A stretch of 64,000 bases of DNA from UBA685 sp002299005 (GCA_963966775.1 CAXAAH010000002.1:59934-123933), one strand, 5' to 3'. Counted from the stretch's first letter, positions 35,943 to 45,056 are shown. Made by a program: numbers and translations. The notes: generated by a model not told the origin, from the letters alone.

Positions 35943-36587
35943 ATGGAAGATAAGTCAGTTATGGACAGGGCAAAAGAAAAACTATTACCCTTGATAGCCG
36001 TCGCAAAGCTCAAAATGGCGTCTCTTCTGGCGACTGCAAAGCTCAAGTCCGCGCCTCTTATAGCAGGGGCAAAGAACTTGCAAGACCATCCGCAAATCAT
36101 AAATTATAGAGATAAAATATCCCAAAAATCGCCCATATTTCTGGCGAGTACAGTTGGCGTTGCCGTCTTTTGTATTTGGGCAATTTTTGCCATATTTGCC
36201 GATTCAAAACCATCAGATGAATTGATTTTTGAAACAATTACCGCTGATGGTGGTAATGGCTTAGTTTATGATGCCGAAATATTAAGCAGAGATGGCTATA
36301 AGGCAGGCGACAATCAATATGTTGTTGCTGTTGACTATGAAATCACATGGAAGATGGATCAAGAACCTGCATTAGAGATAATGATGAAACAGGCTTATAA
36401 AGAGATGAAGGCGCAGGGTATCCCTGAATATCAAATCAAAATGGCGCTCATGTTTGGTGGTATGTCGGTTGCGCTTAAGCCGCTAACTGGCGAAAAGCCG
36501 TTTAAAGCAGGCGACCGTCAAAAAATATCTGAGAGTTACACATTTGTTGAAGCTGAATCAGGGTGGCGTTTGCTTGAGACTGAATAA
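35943..36587 (+). CDS. Hypothetical membrane-anchored protein with N-terminal 12-residue repeats
   Basis: 214 residues, with GGAG well placed upstream. The N-terminal 45 residues hold three imperfect 12-residue units (LPLIAVAKLKMA, SLLATAKLKSAP, LIAGAKNLQ), amphipathic and basic. One membrane segment follows (IFLASTVGVAVFCIWAIFAIFA, about 63-84), then a soluble C-terminal domain of about 130 residues, mixed alpha/beta by appearance (VVAVDYEITWKMD; GWRLLETE at the end). I do not recognise a family. Topology with the repeats in the cytoplasm and the larger domain in the periplasm is inferred from charge. No cofactor or catalytic motif is evident. Confidence 0.7.
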   Translation: MEDKSVMDRAKEKLLPLIAVAKLKMASLLATAKLKSAPLIAGAKNLQDHPQIINYRDKISQKSPIFLASTVGVAVFCIWAIFAIFADSKPSDELIFETITADGGNGLVYDAEILSRDGYKAGDNQYVVAVDYEITWKMDQEPALEIMMKQAYKEMKAQGIPEYQIKMALMFGGMSVALKPLTGEKPFKAGDRQKISESYTFVEAESGWRLLETE

Positions 36588-36676
36588 AATCTTTTATGCT
36601 ATCAATCGCTTGGCTGATAGTAAGCAACCACAGTGCGGTGCTTGGCTTTAAAAGCCATGGTTTCTCAGAAGAAAAG

Positions 36677-36751
36677 TGGCTCCCCGGGACGGATTCGAAC
36701 CGCCGGCCAAGCGATTAACAGTCGCTTGCTCTACCGCTGAGCTACCGGGGA
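36677..36751 (-). tRNA. tRNA-Asn (GTT)
   Basis: On the minus strand a full cloverleaf can be drawn: acceptor TCCCCGG/CCGGGGA, D arm with AGCTCAGCGGTAGAGC, anticodon loop CTGTTAA with anticodon GTT at 36717-36719, T arm GGTTCGAATCC, discriminator G and an encoded CCA. The anticodon identifies asparagine. Confidence 0.96.
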
Positions 36752-36885
36752 ATAACCATTGATAATGCGGCCGAATACGCCTCAAAATCACTCAGTGGTT
36801 CAGTGTATAGCAATAGGATTTTACAAGGTCAAGCAGGGAAATTTCCGTGTTTTGTAATTCAGCGTATTTTTTTCAAATAAGCACG

Positions 36886-37935
36886 CTAAACCAAGCCTAT
36901 AACGGCCTTTGCACAATCATCAAAGGCCGCTTTATCAGCGCCTGATAGCCTGACTGTACCGCTAGCGATACGGCTATGGCGCGCGCTTGCTTTTTCATAG
37001 GCTGGATCATAATGATCAGACAGCAATGCGCTGACAAGACGGTCATAATCCTCAGCCGCCAGCGCATCTTGCCAGCCATTTGTAACCTCATAGCCATGAC
37101 GCGCGTTCATTCCATTGATAAGCTTTGCCAAAGTCTCGCTATCAGGGCGCATTAAATGCGGATAATCAGCTTTGAGCAGGGTCAATCTGGTTTCAAGGTC
37201 TGTTTGCAACTCAATCATGCGGGCATCTGCCATTTGGTGCCATAGGGCTTTGGGCAGGCTGACATCACCAACACGGCTACTTTCCGCCTCGATAAAGGTA
37301 ATTTTTGCGGGGTCAAGCTTGCTAATCTCATCATAGAGGCGCGATTCAAACAGTCTCTGCGAAGGTTGCGGGCTATCAGGAATACCGCCAAGAAGCGAGC
37401 CTTTATGATTGGCCAGCCCTTCTAAATCAAGCGTCTGCACGCCATTATCCGCGAGCGCATGAAGCAAATGTGTCTTACCAGAGCCGGTGGCCCCTGCTAT
37501 AATGCAGAGATTGAGGGTGCTTGGCAGGCTTTCTAGGCCCTGCAAGACCGCGTTTCGGTAAGATTTATACCCACCATCAAGCAAAAAGCTTGCCCAGCCA
37601 ATCTCGCCACAAATATGGGCAAAGGCACGTGATCTCTGCCCGCCGCGCCAGCAATGGATCAAGGGGCGCCAATTCTCTGGCCTATTGTCCAATGTTTCAT
37701 TGATATGACGCGCTATATTGGCTGAGACAAGGGCGGCCCCTGCACGACGTGCTTTGAAGGGGCTGTCTTGCTTATAGATTGTGCCAATTTGCGCGCGCTC
37801 TTCATCACTAAAGACAGGCAGGTTAATTGCGCCCGGAATATGATCTTCGGCAAATTCAGACGGTGAGCGTACATCAATTATCTCGTCAATGCGGGGGTCT
37901 TGCCAATTAGTAAGCTTCTCAATCGGGGCGGGCAT
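36886..37935 (-). CDS. mnmH: tRNA 2-selenouridine synthase MnmH (SelU/YbbB)
   Basis: A 349-residue two-domain protein. The N-terminal rhodanese domain (about 1-130) has the active Cys in LIHCWRGGQRSRA, and a P-loop domain follows with GATGSGKTHLLHAL near residue 145. It replaces sulfur by selenium in the wobble 2-thiouridine of tRNA(Lys/Glu/Gln), using selenophosphate and a geranylated intermediate. It starts directly after the SelD fusion gene on the same strand, which would supply the selenophosphate. Confidence 0.94.
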   Translation of the reverse strand: MPAPIEKLTNWQDPRIDEIIDVRSPSEFAEDHIPGAINLPVFSDEERAQIGTIYKQDSPFKARRAGAALVSANIARHINETLDNRPENWRPLIHCWRGGQRSRAFAHICGEIGWASFLLDGGYKSYRNAVLQGLESLPSTLNLCIIAGATGSGKTHLLHALADNGVQTLDLEGLANHKGSLLGGIPDSPQPSQRLFESRLYDEISKLDPAKITFIEAESSRVGDVSLPKALWHQMADARMIELQTDLETRLTLLKADYPHLMRPDSETLAKLINGMNARHGYEVTNGWQDALAAEDYDRLVSALLSDHYDPAYEKASARHSRIASGTVRLSGADKAAFDDCAKAVIGLV

Positions 37936-40167
37936 TTATAACTCCACTAAGAGGGCGGCATTCCCTGTTTCAAGCGTGCCGATAATCGATGGAAAAGCGT
38001 GCGGTTGCATAGCGGCAACCTTAGCGATTGCTTGCGGCGCTCTATCTGCTGGCAGGATAGCTAGCACACCACCAGATGTTTGCGGGTCAAACAGCAATGG
38101 TAGACGCCAATCTTTTGCCGCTGATGGGCTCGCCGTAACCAGACCTGCTTCGCGGTTTTTCTCATAGATAGACGAGCGCAAGCCTGCCTCAATCACGCCC
38201 GCTAATTCAGCCATGACAGACAAGGATGAAAGCGAAAGGCGGAAAGATAAGTCACGACCAAGGCGCGCCGTTAGATTTTGCGCATGGCGGGCAAGGCCAA
38301 AGCCAGTAATATCGGTCATCGCAATAGCACCTGCCTCAAAAAAGCTTTGTGCCGCCAATTGATTCGAAAGCATCATTGCGCGCAAAGTTCTATCATAGAT
38401 GTTTGAGGAGAGTTTTTGGCGCATATGCGCGGCAAGGGCAGTGCCAATGCCAAGCTCTTTGGTCATCACAAGCACATAGCTAGTTGCCGCATCATAGGCG
38501 GCAAAATCATAGGTCTGGGCACCGGTAACCGCAAATCCAAGGCTCGCAGTCTGTGATTGTGAGGTATGTCCGCCAACAAGTCGTGCCTCTGCCTTTGCCA
38601 ATGCGATAAGGCTTCCTGTCAGAAATTCTGTGGCAATCTGTTCCTGATAGGGCTCGCTTGCTTCTTCAAGATTAATATGCGCTTGTGCATAAAGCGGCTT
38701 GGCGCCTGCCACATAAAGGTCACTTAACGCATGATTGACGGCTATTTGCGCAAAAAGAAACGGGTCAGACACCATCTGGTTTAGACTGTCAAAAGAATGA
38801 CGCAAATCAGCGGTGACGGCTTTTGTTAGGCCTGCATCTTCAGCAATTGCACCATCAGGGGCAAGCAGGGCACTATCAACGCCCATTTGACGTGCATTAT
38901 CATGCGCCTTTGCCATCGCTGTATCAAGCAAGCTGGCGCTGGCTTTGGCGGCACAACCAGAACAGCGCATATCTTTGAAGATAGCATCTGCTTGGTCATG
39001 GCCAAGTCGCCGGTAAAGCGGCAATTTGAGCGGCGCTTGTGAACGCATCGTGGGCAATTCATTGAATTTATCCATAAAAGCCTTATCAATGGCGCATTTT
39101 AACCGCCAAAAGACCTTGCCCTGCATGACGAATCTGTTGCGTATAGCCACCGCGCTGCCATCACCCGTGCCGATGAGTGATAGATAGTTTTTCTGCGGCC
39201 GCCAATGCTTTAACGGCTGGTTATAGATGTAGTGTCTGATATTTTGCGCCAAGATATTTCCCGCCCGCACAGCAAAAACGCCTGCTTTCTCGCGCGGGTG
39301 CGCCGTCAGAGATGCCACATCACCGGCGGCAAAAATGTCAGGATAAATAACCGACTGCAATGTATCGCTCACTGCCACAAAGCCTGTTTCATCCAAACCC
39401 TCTGTCAGGCGGGTAATAAAAGCGCTTGGCTTGACGCCTGTGACAACGAAATTCAATCCGGGCGCAAAGGCGCGGCCATCATCTGCTTTAAGCTCAGTTG
39501 CTGAAAGAGAGGTAATGGCTGTATTATTATGAATATGAATACCTGATTCACCAGCTTTTTGGGAGAGCATCGTGCCACTTCGTTTTGGCATGGTTGGCAG
39601 GATATGTTTTGACCTTGAAAACACATTAATAACAGGGTTTTGAGATGCGTATTTCACCTTAAAAGCAAAGGCTAACTCAAGCCCTGCCACGCCTGCACCA
39701 ATGATATTTAACGGCTGGTTCTCGGCAATCTGTTCTGGTAATTTTGCCAGAAAATGCGCGATTGGTTTAACCGCAATAGAATGAGCGCGCGCGCCCTTTA
39801 TCTGGTCTAAATCTGGTACCGCGCCGCAATTCAGAGATAGAATATCATAGCCAATCGAAGGGCGGTTTTCGAAGCAAACCTGTTTGCTGACCGCGTCAAT
39901 CTCAAACACTTCATCATGGATAAGTGTCGCGCCGGCAAAGCTGGCTAATTTAGTGAGATCTATGTGGATGTCTTCTTCACGCCAAACCCCCTCAACAAAG
40001 CCCGGCAACATGCCTGAATAGGGGGCGTTCAACACATCTGTTATAAGCGTGATTGCAAGGCCATTAATGGGGTTCATGCCCAACGACTTTAGCACCTGTA
40101 TTTGCGCGTGACCGCCGCCTATCAGGACTAAATGAAGTTGTTTTGCATGAAACGTGCCTTGATTCAA
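37936..40167 (-). CDS. selD: NADH-dehydrogenase-like FAD domain fused to selenophosphate synthase (SelD)
   Basis: A 743-residue fusion. Residues about 1-370 form an FAD/NAD(P)-binding oxidoreductase of the NDH-2/sulfide-quinone-reductase type (LVLIGGGHAQIQVLKSLG at the start, NIIGAGVAGLELA for the second nucleotide, IFAAGDVASL for FAD). The rest is selenide, water dikinase: RCSGCAAKASASLLD aligns with the E. coli Cys17/Lys20 region, then SDPFLFAQIAVNHALSDLY and LVGGHTSQSQ. SelD makes selenophosphate from selenide and ATP; the fused reductase is thought to help deliver reduced selenium. This fusion is known in several bacteria. No selA, selB or tRNA-Sec is seen, so tRNA selenation by MnmH is the likely use. 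Confidence 0.93.
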   Translation of the reverse strand: MNQGTFHAKQLHLVLIGGGHAQIQVLKSLGMNPINGLAITLITDVLNAPYSGMLPGFVEGVWREEDIHIDLTKLASFAGATLIHDEVFEIDAVSKQVCFENRPSIGYDILSLNCGAVPDLDQIKGARAHSIAVKPIAHFLAKLPEQIAENQPLNIIGAGVAGLELAFAFKVKYASQNPVINVFSRSKHILPTMPKRSGTMLSQKAGESGIHIHNNTAITSLSATELKADDGRAFAPGLNFVVTGVKPSAFITRLTEGLDETGFVAVSDTLQSVIYPDIFAAGDVASLTAHPREKAGVFAVRAGNILAQNIRHYIYNQPLKHWRPQKNYLSLIGTGDGSAVAIRNRFVMQGKVFWRLKCAIDKAFMDKFNELPTMRSQAPLKLPLYRRLGHDQADAIFKDMRCSGCAAKASASLLDTAMAKAHDNARQMGVDSALLAPDGAIAEDAGLTKAVTADLRHSFDSLNQMVSDPFLFAQIAVNHALSDLYVAGAKPLYAQAHINLEEASEPYQEQIATEFLTGSLIALAKAEARLVGGHTSQSQTASLGFAVTGAQTYDFAAYDAATSYVLVMTKELGIGTALAAHMRQKLSSNIYDRTLRAMMLSNQLAAQSFFEAGAIAMTDITGFGLARHAQNLTARLGRDLSFRLSLSSLSVMAELAGVIEAGLRSSIYEKNREAGLVTASPSAAKDWRLPLLFDPQTSGGVLAILPADRAPQAIAKVAAMQPHAFPSIIGTLETGNAALLVEL

Positions 40168-40646
40168 ATCTCATTCACCTTGCCAGCAAAATAGCTCATC
40201 GGCTTTTGTGCGTCGGGATTATGATGGATAGCTGTCACTTCACCAATATGGATAATATGGTCGCCGCCATCATGGAGTTGCCATGGGGCGCATTCTAGCA
40301 CCGTTAAGGCATTTTCGATAATAGGCGCGCCTGATGGGCCTTGATGCCATGCAACACCCGCAAAACGGTCCTCATGGTCAGAGGCAAATCTTTGACAGAT
40401 ATCGCCTTGTTCCTCTGCCAGAAACGCGATTGAAAAGCTTTGCGCCTTGGCGAAATCTTCAGCACTTGAATTGTCTTTGATTAGTGACCATAGAACAAGG
40501 CGCGGATTTAACGAGACAGAGGCAAAAGAATTGACGGTCAGCCCATAGGGGGTGCCATCTTGGCGGATACAGCTAACAATTGTTACGCCGGTCAGGAAAC
40601 GACCCATTGCGGTTTTGAAATCACGGTCAGTAACATTTTCAGTCAT
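40164..40646 (-). CDS. Flavin reductase-like domain protein (HpaC/NtaB family)
   Basis: A 160-residue NAD(P)H:flavin oxidoreductase-like protein. MGRFLTGVTIVSC, YGLTVNSFASVSLNPRLVLWSL, FSIAFLAEEQGDICQRFAS and DHIIHIGEVTAI are typical of the family that supplies free reduced FMN/FAD to monooxygenases or carries bound flavin. It overlaps the SelD-fusion start by 4 bases (ATGA), so it is probably translated with it. A role in reducing selenium compounds or the fused FAD domain is possible but unproven; no partner monooxygenase is nearby. Confidence 0.88.
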   Translation of the reverse strand: MTENVTDRDFKTAMGRFLTGVTIVSCIRQDGTPYGLTVNSFASVSLNPRLVLWSLIKDNSSAEDFAKAQSFSIAFLAEEQGDICQRFASDHEDRFAGVAWHQGPSGAPIIENALTVLECAPWQLHDGGDHIIHIGEVTAIHHNPDAQKPMSYFAGKVNEI

Positions 40647-40731
40647 AAAAGCAGATCCTAAGTTTTCTTTTTGTACGTATTGCGCAGAAATTGGACTGTC
40701 AATTTTCTAAAATCAAGCAAAATTCTGATAG

Positions 40732-41640
40732 CTAGGAGGTGGTTTTGGATGAGCGCTCAAACCAAGAGCGCGGCAGGACATCGGCAATCAGAACCGCACA
40801 GAAAATCGCGATACAACCAATCAAAGCAAGTGATGATAAATTTTGTGACAGGAATAGCCAGCCAGCTATCGCGGCAAAAACTGCCTCTAGCGAGAGTAAA
40901 AAGGCCGCCGCTGTGACATTTGCGTGGCGTTGCGCAACAAGCTGGAGCGTGTAGGCGATGCCGACTGAAATCGCGCCTGCATAGAATAATTCTTGCCAAA
41001 CAGGCAGGAAATCTCCCAAGGCAGGGGTCTCAAAGATAAAGGCACCCATGCAAGAGAGCAGGGCGCAAACGGCATTTTGGACAAAGGCCAGTTGCAAAGG
41101 TGCGTCAACCATGCGCGTCACAAACCCAATCGCAATGATATGAGCTGCCCAGAAAAGGGCGCCTATAGCGACCAAAATATCGGCAAATTGCGCTTCAAAG
41201 CCCGCATTGCCCGATAAAAGATAAGAGCCGCCTAGCGATAACAGCAGAGCAAGCCAAATTGGCAGACCAATCGGCTGTCTTGTCAAAACCCATGTCATCA
41301 AAGGAACCGCGGGCACATAAAGCGCAGTCAAAAAGGCCGCATTGGCCACCTTGGTATAAAGAAGCGCTGTTTGTTGAAGCGATATGCCACCAAACATCAA
41401 GACACCTAGCAATAAGGCTCCTTTTAACAGGCGCGGATTTTGCCTCGTTGCCTGAAATAACGATGTTCGCTTAGATTCCCAAAGCGCTAGCGGTATCATG
41501 ACCGCCATCCCGATAAGATAGCGTGCCCCTGTGAATGAAAACGGGCCAAGCGTGTCCATACCTGTGGTCTGGGCGATAAAGGTCGTGCCCCAAATCAAGG
41601 CAGCTATAAGCATAAGGAAATTAGCGGTGGATTTGCGCAA
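40732..41640 (-). CDS. DMT superfamily (EamA) transporter
   Basis: A 302-residue integral membrane protein with about ten hydrophobic segments in two EamA repeats (LIAALIWGTTFIAQTTGMD at the start; ALFWAAHIIAIGF and FLLSLEAVFAAIAGWLFL in the second half). The last motif is typical of metabolite exporters of this family. Substrate unknown. Ends with a basic cytoplasmic tail. Confidence 0.9.
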   Translation of the reverse strand: MRKSTANFLMLIAALIWGTTFIAQTTGMDTLGPFSFTGARYLIGMAVMIPLALWESKRTSLFQATRQNPRLLKGALLLGVLMFGGISLQQTALLYTKVANAAFLTALYVPAVPLMTWVLTRQPIGLPIWLALLLSLGGSYLLSGNAGFEAQFADILVAIGALFWAAHIIAIGFVTRMVDAPLQLAFVQNAVCALLSCMGAFIFETPALGDFLPVWQELFYAGAISVGIAYTLQLVAQRHANVTAAAFLLSLEAVFAAIAGWLFLSQNLSSLALIGCIAIFCAVLIADVLPRSWFERSSKTTS

Positions 41641-41690
41641 AAGGAGGCCTCTTTGTAAACTGGCTTTGTTATTAGGTGGTCAGAGTAAGG

Positions 41691-42929
41691 CTAATCATCT
41701 TGCGAGCGACGCATTGTTTTCACTGTTTTGGCGATGAATAGGCTGGTGCGTGGAATATAGCGATAAGGCTTTGCGAAGTGAATAACCGGCCGTTTGATAA
41801 CACGGTGGAACCCAAAGACAAAGAGCGCGATATGCAAAATCGCAAAATAAATAAACAAAATCGCCGGCCCAAATTCATCAATCAGAGAGCCCGCGATAAT
41901 AGGCGAAGCAATGGCACCAAGCGCGAAGAAGAAAATCAGTGAGGCGCTGAGATCTGTCATATCTTCTTTTTTGCACAAATCATTGGCGTGTGTTGCCGCT
42001 AAAGAATAGATGGGCATCGTCGCCATGCCAAACACAAACACCAAGATGAAAAAGCGATAAGTGCCCAATGTGCTTGTGATGATGTCAATTTGCATGATGA
42101 ATGAGACGATTACGGTCGAGAGCGATAGCGCCATCATGACAGTTCTCTTGGCGAATTTATCAGCCAGAAACCCAACTGGGAATTGAGAGAGCGCGCCACC
42201 AAAAATAAACAAAGCGAGGAATAAGGCGATTTGGGTAGCGTTCAGGTTGCTATCATAGGCAAATAGAGGCCCAACCATGCGTATCGCCGCACCTGTCGCG
42301 CCCACCACAAGAACGCCTGCAACCGCGATGGGAGAGATTTGGACGGCAAGAAAAGGTCGCCATTTAATATGTTCTGGGAGGGCTGGTTGCACTGATTTGG
42401 TGAGCGCGAGGGGGAAAAACGACAAGCATAAAAAGATCGCGACAATCGAATAAGCCCATGCTTCAGCGGGTGGGAGCGTGGCGATAAGGGCCTGTGCCAC
42501 AAGCGCGCCTGACATGTCGAAAACGCGGTATAATGAAAAATAGCGCGACCGGTTATTATTGTTCAATTTCGCGTTCAGCCAGCTTTCAATCACCGTTGAG
42601 GCGCCGGCAACCGCCATGCCAGAGAAAATCCGCAAAACCATCCAAAAATAGAGATTTTCCCATAAAGGGTGCAAAAGCACGCCGATGATTGACAGGCCTG
42701 TTACAAATGAAAAGGTCCGTGCATGGCCAACACGGCGCACCAATAAGGGCGATAAGAAACAGCCTAAGATAAATCCCACAAAATGAGACGAGCCGATGAG
42801 ACCGATTTGGGTGCGCGAAAACCCTATCTCAAGGCCTGAAAGCGCATCAAGCGGGCCTAATGTGCCTGTACTGACCTGCACCAAAAAGACCGCTAGCAAC
42901 AGGGCAGAGATAGAAATAAGAATGCGCAT
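41691..42929 (-). CDS. Major facilitator superfamily transporter (YcaD-like)
   Basis: A 412-residue protein with twelve predicted membrane segments. The loop 2-3 motif (VRRVGHARTF), TVIESWLNAKLNNNNRSRYFS and the second-half LADKFAKRTVMM resemble the YcaD/TMEM-like MFS group. Function of that group is poorly known. Same strand as the DMT transporter, with 50 bases between them; divergent from dam. Confidence 0.88.
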   Translation of the reverse strand: MRILISISALLLAVFLVQVSTGTLGPLDALSGLEIGFSRTQIGLIGSSHFVGFILGCFLSPLLVRRVGHARTFSFVTGLSIIGVLLHPLWENLYFWMVLRIFSGMAVAGASTVIESWLNAKLNNNNRSRYFSLYRVFDMSGALVAQALIATLPPAEAWAYSIVAIFLCLSFFPLALTKSVQPALPEHIKWRPFLAVQISPIAVAGVLVVGATGAAIRMVGPLFAYDSNLNATQIALFLALFIFGGALSQFPVGFLADKFAKRTVMMALSLSTVIVSFIMQIDIITSTLGTYRFFILVFVFGMATMPIYSLAATHANDLCKKEDMTDLSASLIFFFALGAIASPIIAGSLIDEFGPAILFIYFAILHIALFVFGFHRVIKRPVIHFAKPYRYIPRTSLFIAKTVKTMRRSQDD

Positions 42930-43060
42930 AATAGGCTCAATTCATTGTTTTTTCGCGCCACGTTGGCATCTGTTCAATAGACGCAAAAGGGGTGATAAAA
43001 AATAGCTTAGGGCTATTCATAAAAGCCGTCTATGCTAGCGGCCAGGTTTTGTGCAAAATA

Positions 43061-43897
43061 ATGACGGGTAACATCGCAGTGGGTAAGCCTTTTTTGAAAT
43101 GGGTGGGCGGCAAAAGACAGCTTGTGCCGATAATTAAACGCTATATGCCCACGCAAATACGCCATTATTATGAGCCCTTTATGGGCGGTGCCGCGTTATT
43201 TTTTGACCTTGCACCAACCAGCGCGACGTTGAGTGATGTCAATGATGAGCTTGTGAATTGTTATCAAACGGTGCGTGATGCGCCAAAACAGCTGATAGAT
43301 GCCTTGCGCACGCATTATTATGACAAGGATTACTATTATCACATGCGCAATCTTGACCGTGATAGAGACGCCTTTGCGGCGCTATCTTGTGTCGAACGCG
43401 CCGCGCGTCTGCTGTTTTTGAACCGCACAGGGTTTAACGGCATGTATCGCGTGAATAGTAAGGGGCAATTTAATGTGCCTTTTGGCCGCTATAGCAACCC
43501 GAATATTGTCAATGAAGAGGGTATTTTGGCGGCGAGTGAGGCTTTGCAACATGTCACCATCCAGCACAGCCCTTTTGAGCTTATGGCCGCACAGGCTGTG
43601 CCAGGGGATTTTATCTATTTTGACCCGCCTTACGTGCCGCTCTCTGATACGTCCTATTTTACCAGCTATGCGCAAGATGACTTTGGCTATGCGGACCAAG
43701 TGCGATTGGCAGAAACCTGCCGTCAATTAGCGGAAAAGAACATTAGTTTCATCGCCTCTAACAGCTATTGTGATGCGGTTAAAGAGCTATACCAACCGTT
43801 TGAATTTGCTGAAATAAAAGCAAGGCGCTCTATCAACGCATCTGGCAATGGGAGACAGCCTGTAAGCGAGATATTAATCTGGCATAAAGCGCAGTGA
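43061..43897 (+). CDS. dam: Dam-type DNA adenine N6-methyltransferase (D12 class)
   Basis: 278 residues from ATG 43061; the longer frame from 42992 adds 23 residues unlike the family. FLKWVGGKRQLVP (SAM motif), YYEPFMGGAALFFDL, NRTGFNGMYRVNSKGQFNVPFG and catalytic DPPYVPLSDTSYF (motif IV) identify a D12-class (Dam/T4 Dam/DpnM) enzyme, probably methylating GATC. No restriction endonuclease is adjacent, so it seems solitary. Alphaproteobacteria normally depend on CcrM (GANTC), so a Dam-type enzyme is notable and may have been acquired. Target specificity is inferred. Confidence 0.9.
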   Translation: MTGNIAVGKPFLKWVGGKRQLVPIIKRYMPTQIRHYYEPFMGGAALFFDLAPTSATLSDVNDELVNCYQTVRDAPKQLIDALRTHYYDKDYYYHMRNLDRDRDAFAALSCVERAARLLFLNRTGFNGMYRVNSKGQFNVPFGRYSNPNIVNEEGILAASEALQHVTIQHSPFELMAAQAVPGDFIYFDPPYVPLSDTSYFTSYAQDDFGYADQVRLAETCRQLAEKNISFIASNSYCDAVKELYQPFEFAEIKARRSINASGNGRQPVSEILIWHKAQ

Positions 43898-43921
43898 TTA
43901 TCGGATATTTAAGGGGAAAAA

Positions 43922-43995
43922 TGGAGGCCCGAACCGGAATTGAACCGATGTACACGGTTTTGCAAACCGCTGCATAACCACTCTGCCATCGGGCC
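43922..43995 (-). tRNA. tRNA-Cys (GCA)
   Basis: Minus-strand cloverleaf: acceptor GGCCCGA/TCGGGCC, anticodon loop TTTGCAAA with GCA at 43961-43963, T arm CGGTTCAATTCCG, discriminator T and an encoded CCA. Anticodon identifies cysteine. Confidence 0.96.
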
Positions 43996-44220
43996 ACCAT
44001 GGCTCAAGGATTTACTGCATGGGGCAGGCACAGTCAATCAAGAAAAGTGACTTTTGCCCCAAATTTTTTGCAAATAATCATATCATCTGGTGCGTTTTTG
44101 ACCATCGTGGCATTGAATCAAAATGGTGGTCGCGTTATAAGGTGGCGGGAATTTCTCTCATCTATCGCTGATGGATGATTGTTAGACAAAAAAGTAGTTG
44201 ATAATTATAAGAGGCTCTTC

Positions 44221-44886
44221 ATGGCGCAGACAAGTTTTGATATCGCGCGTAAAGCGATGATTGATAGTCAAATTAGACCAAATAAAGTCATTGATGAGAG
44301 AGTGGTTGCGGCTTTTGCGCAAACCCCGCGCGAAGAATTTGTGCCAAAATCGCTACGTGATGTTGCCTATGTCGATGAAGATCTAGCGCTAGCTGGCGGT
44401 CGTTACATGGTCGAAGCAATGGTGATGGGGCGCCTTTTGCAAGCATTGGAAATTGCGCCTTCGCATAATGTGTTGCTTATCGGTGCGGGCACGGGCTATA
44501 CGGCGGCCTTGCTATCTCAGCTTTGTGCCTCTGTGATTGCGGTGGATAATCGCAATGCCGGTGTCGAAAAGACCCAAGAATTATTGGCTGGCATGGAAAT
44601 TGGCAATGTCGCTGTTCTGAAAGGCAAGCTGACCGAAGGTTATGCGTCTGAGGGGCCGTATGATGCGATATTAATCGAAGGCGGCGTTGAGACAATGCCT
44701 GAGGCTTTGTTGAGCCAATTGACCGCAAATGGCAAGCTTGCCGCGATTTGGCGCCAGTCAGATACAGCGCAAGGCGAAGCTAGCCTTTGGTCTAAGGCAG
44801 GCGATGATTTTGTGCGTCGCTCATTATTCAACGCGCAAGTGCCGACATTGACTGAGTTCAAAGCAAAGCCAGCCTTTCAGTTTTAG
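44221..44886 (+). CDS. Protein-L-isoaspartate O-methyltransferase family protein
   Basis: 221 residues from ATG 44221 (AGAGG 6 bases upstream; the frame from TTG 44179 adds 14 residues unlike the family). The N-terminus IARKAMIDSQIRPNKV and PREEFVP, with SAM motif I LLIGAGTGYTAALL, match the Pcm-like proteins that precede tolC in many alphaproteobacteria. Its glycine loop differs from true Pcm (GTGSGYQ), so activity on isoaspartate is uncertain. A second, closer Pcm begins at 63842. Confidence 0.88.
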   Translation: MAQTSFDIARKAMIDSQIRPNKVIDERVVAAFAQTPREEFVPKSLRDVAYVDEDLALAGGRYMVEAMVMGRLLQALEIAPSHNVLLIGAGTGYTAALLSQLCASVIAVDNRNAGVEKTQELLAGMEIGNVAVLKGKLTEGYASEGPYDAILIEGGVETMPEALLSQLTANGKLAAIWRQSDTAQGEASLWSKAGDDFVRRSLFNAQVPTLTEFKAKPAFQF

Positions 44887-44936
44887 GGCCCGTATTAATG
44901 CCCGTATTACGTCACGCATAAAATTCGTACCTTTGT

Positions 44937-44953
44937 ACAACTACAAAAGTTGT
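44937..44953. promoter_or_regulatory. Inverted repeat upstream of tolC
   Basis: ACAACT (44937-44942) and AGTTGT (44948-44953) form a 6-base dyad with a 5-base spacer, followed by TTGTT..AACAA. It lies between the Pcm-like stop and tolC (about 105 bases before the ATG). It may be a weak terminator or an operator; no T-run follows. Confidence 0.3.
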
Positions 44954-45056
44954 TTGTTCGTATAAACAAGTATTAGTATATCGAGAGGGCAGAGGGCAGG
45001 GTGTCTTCTGCGCCTATCTTAGTCTCGTAACTTTAAGACTTAATTGAGGTTTTCAA

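Noticed and set aside
37936..40167. A selenoprotein-synthesis locus
   Set aside because: There is SelD and MnmH but no selA, selB or tRNA-Sec, and no in-frame TGA was needed to explain any gene.
43061..43897. Prophage or genomic island around dam
   Set aside because: No integrase, phage genes or attachment repeats were seen; nearby tRNA-Cys has no visible duplicated 3' end in the window.
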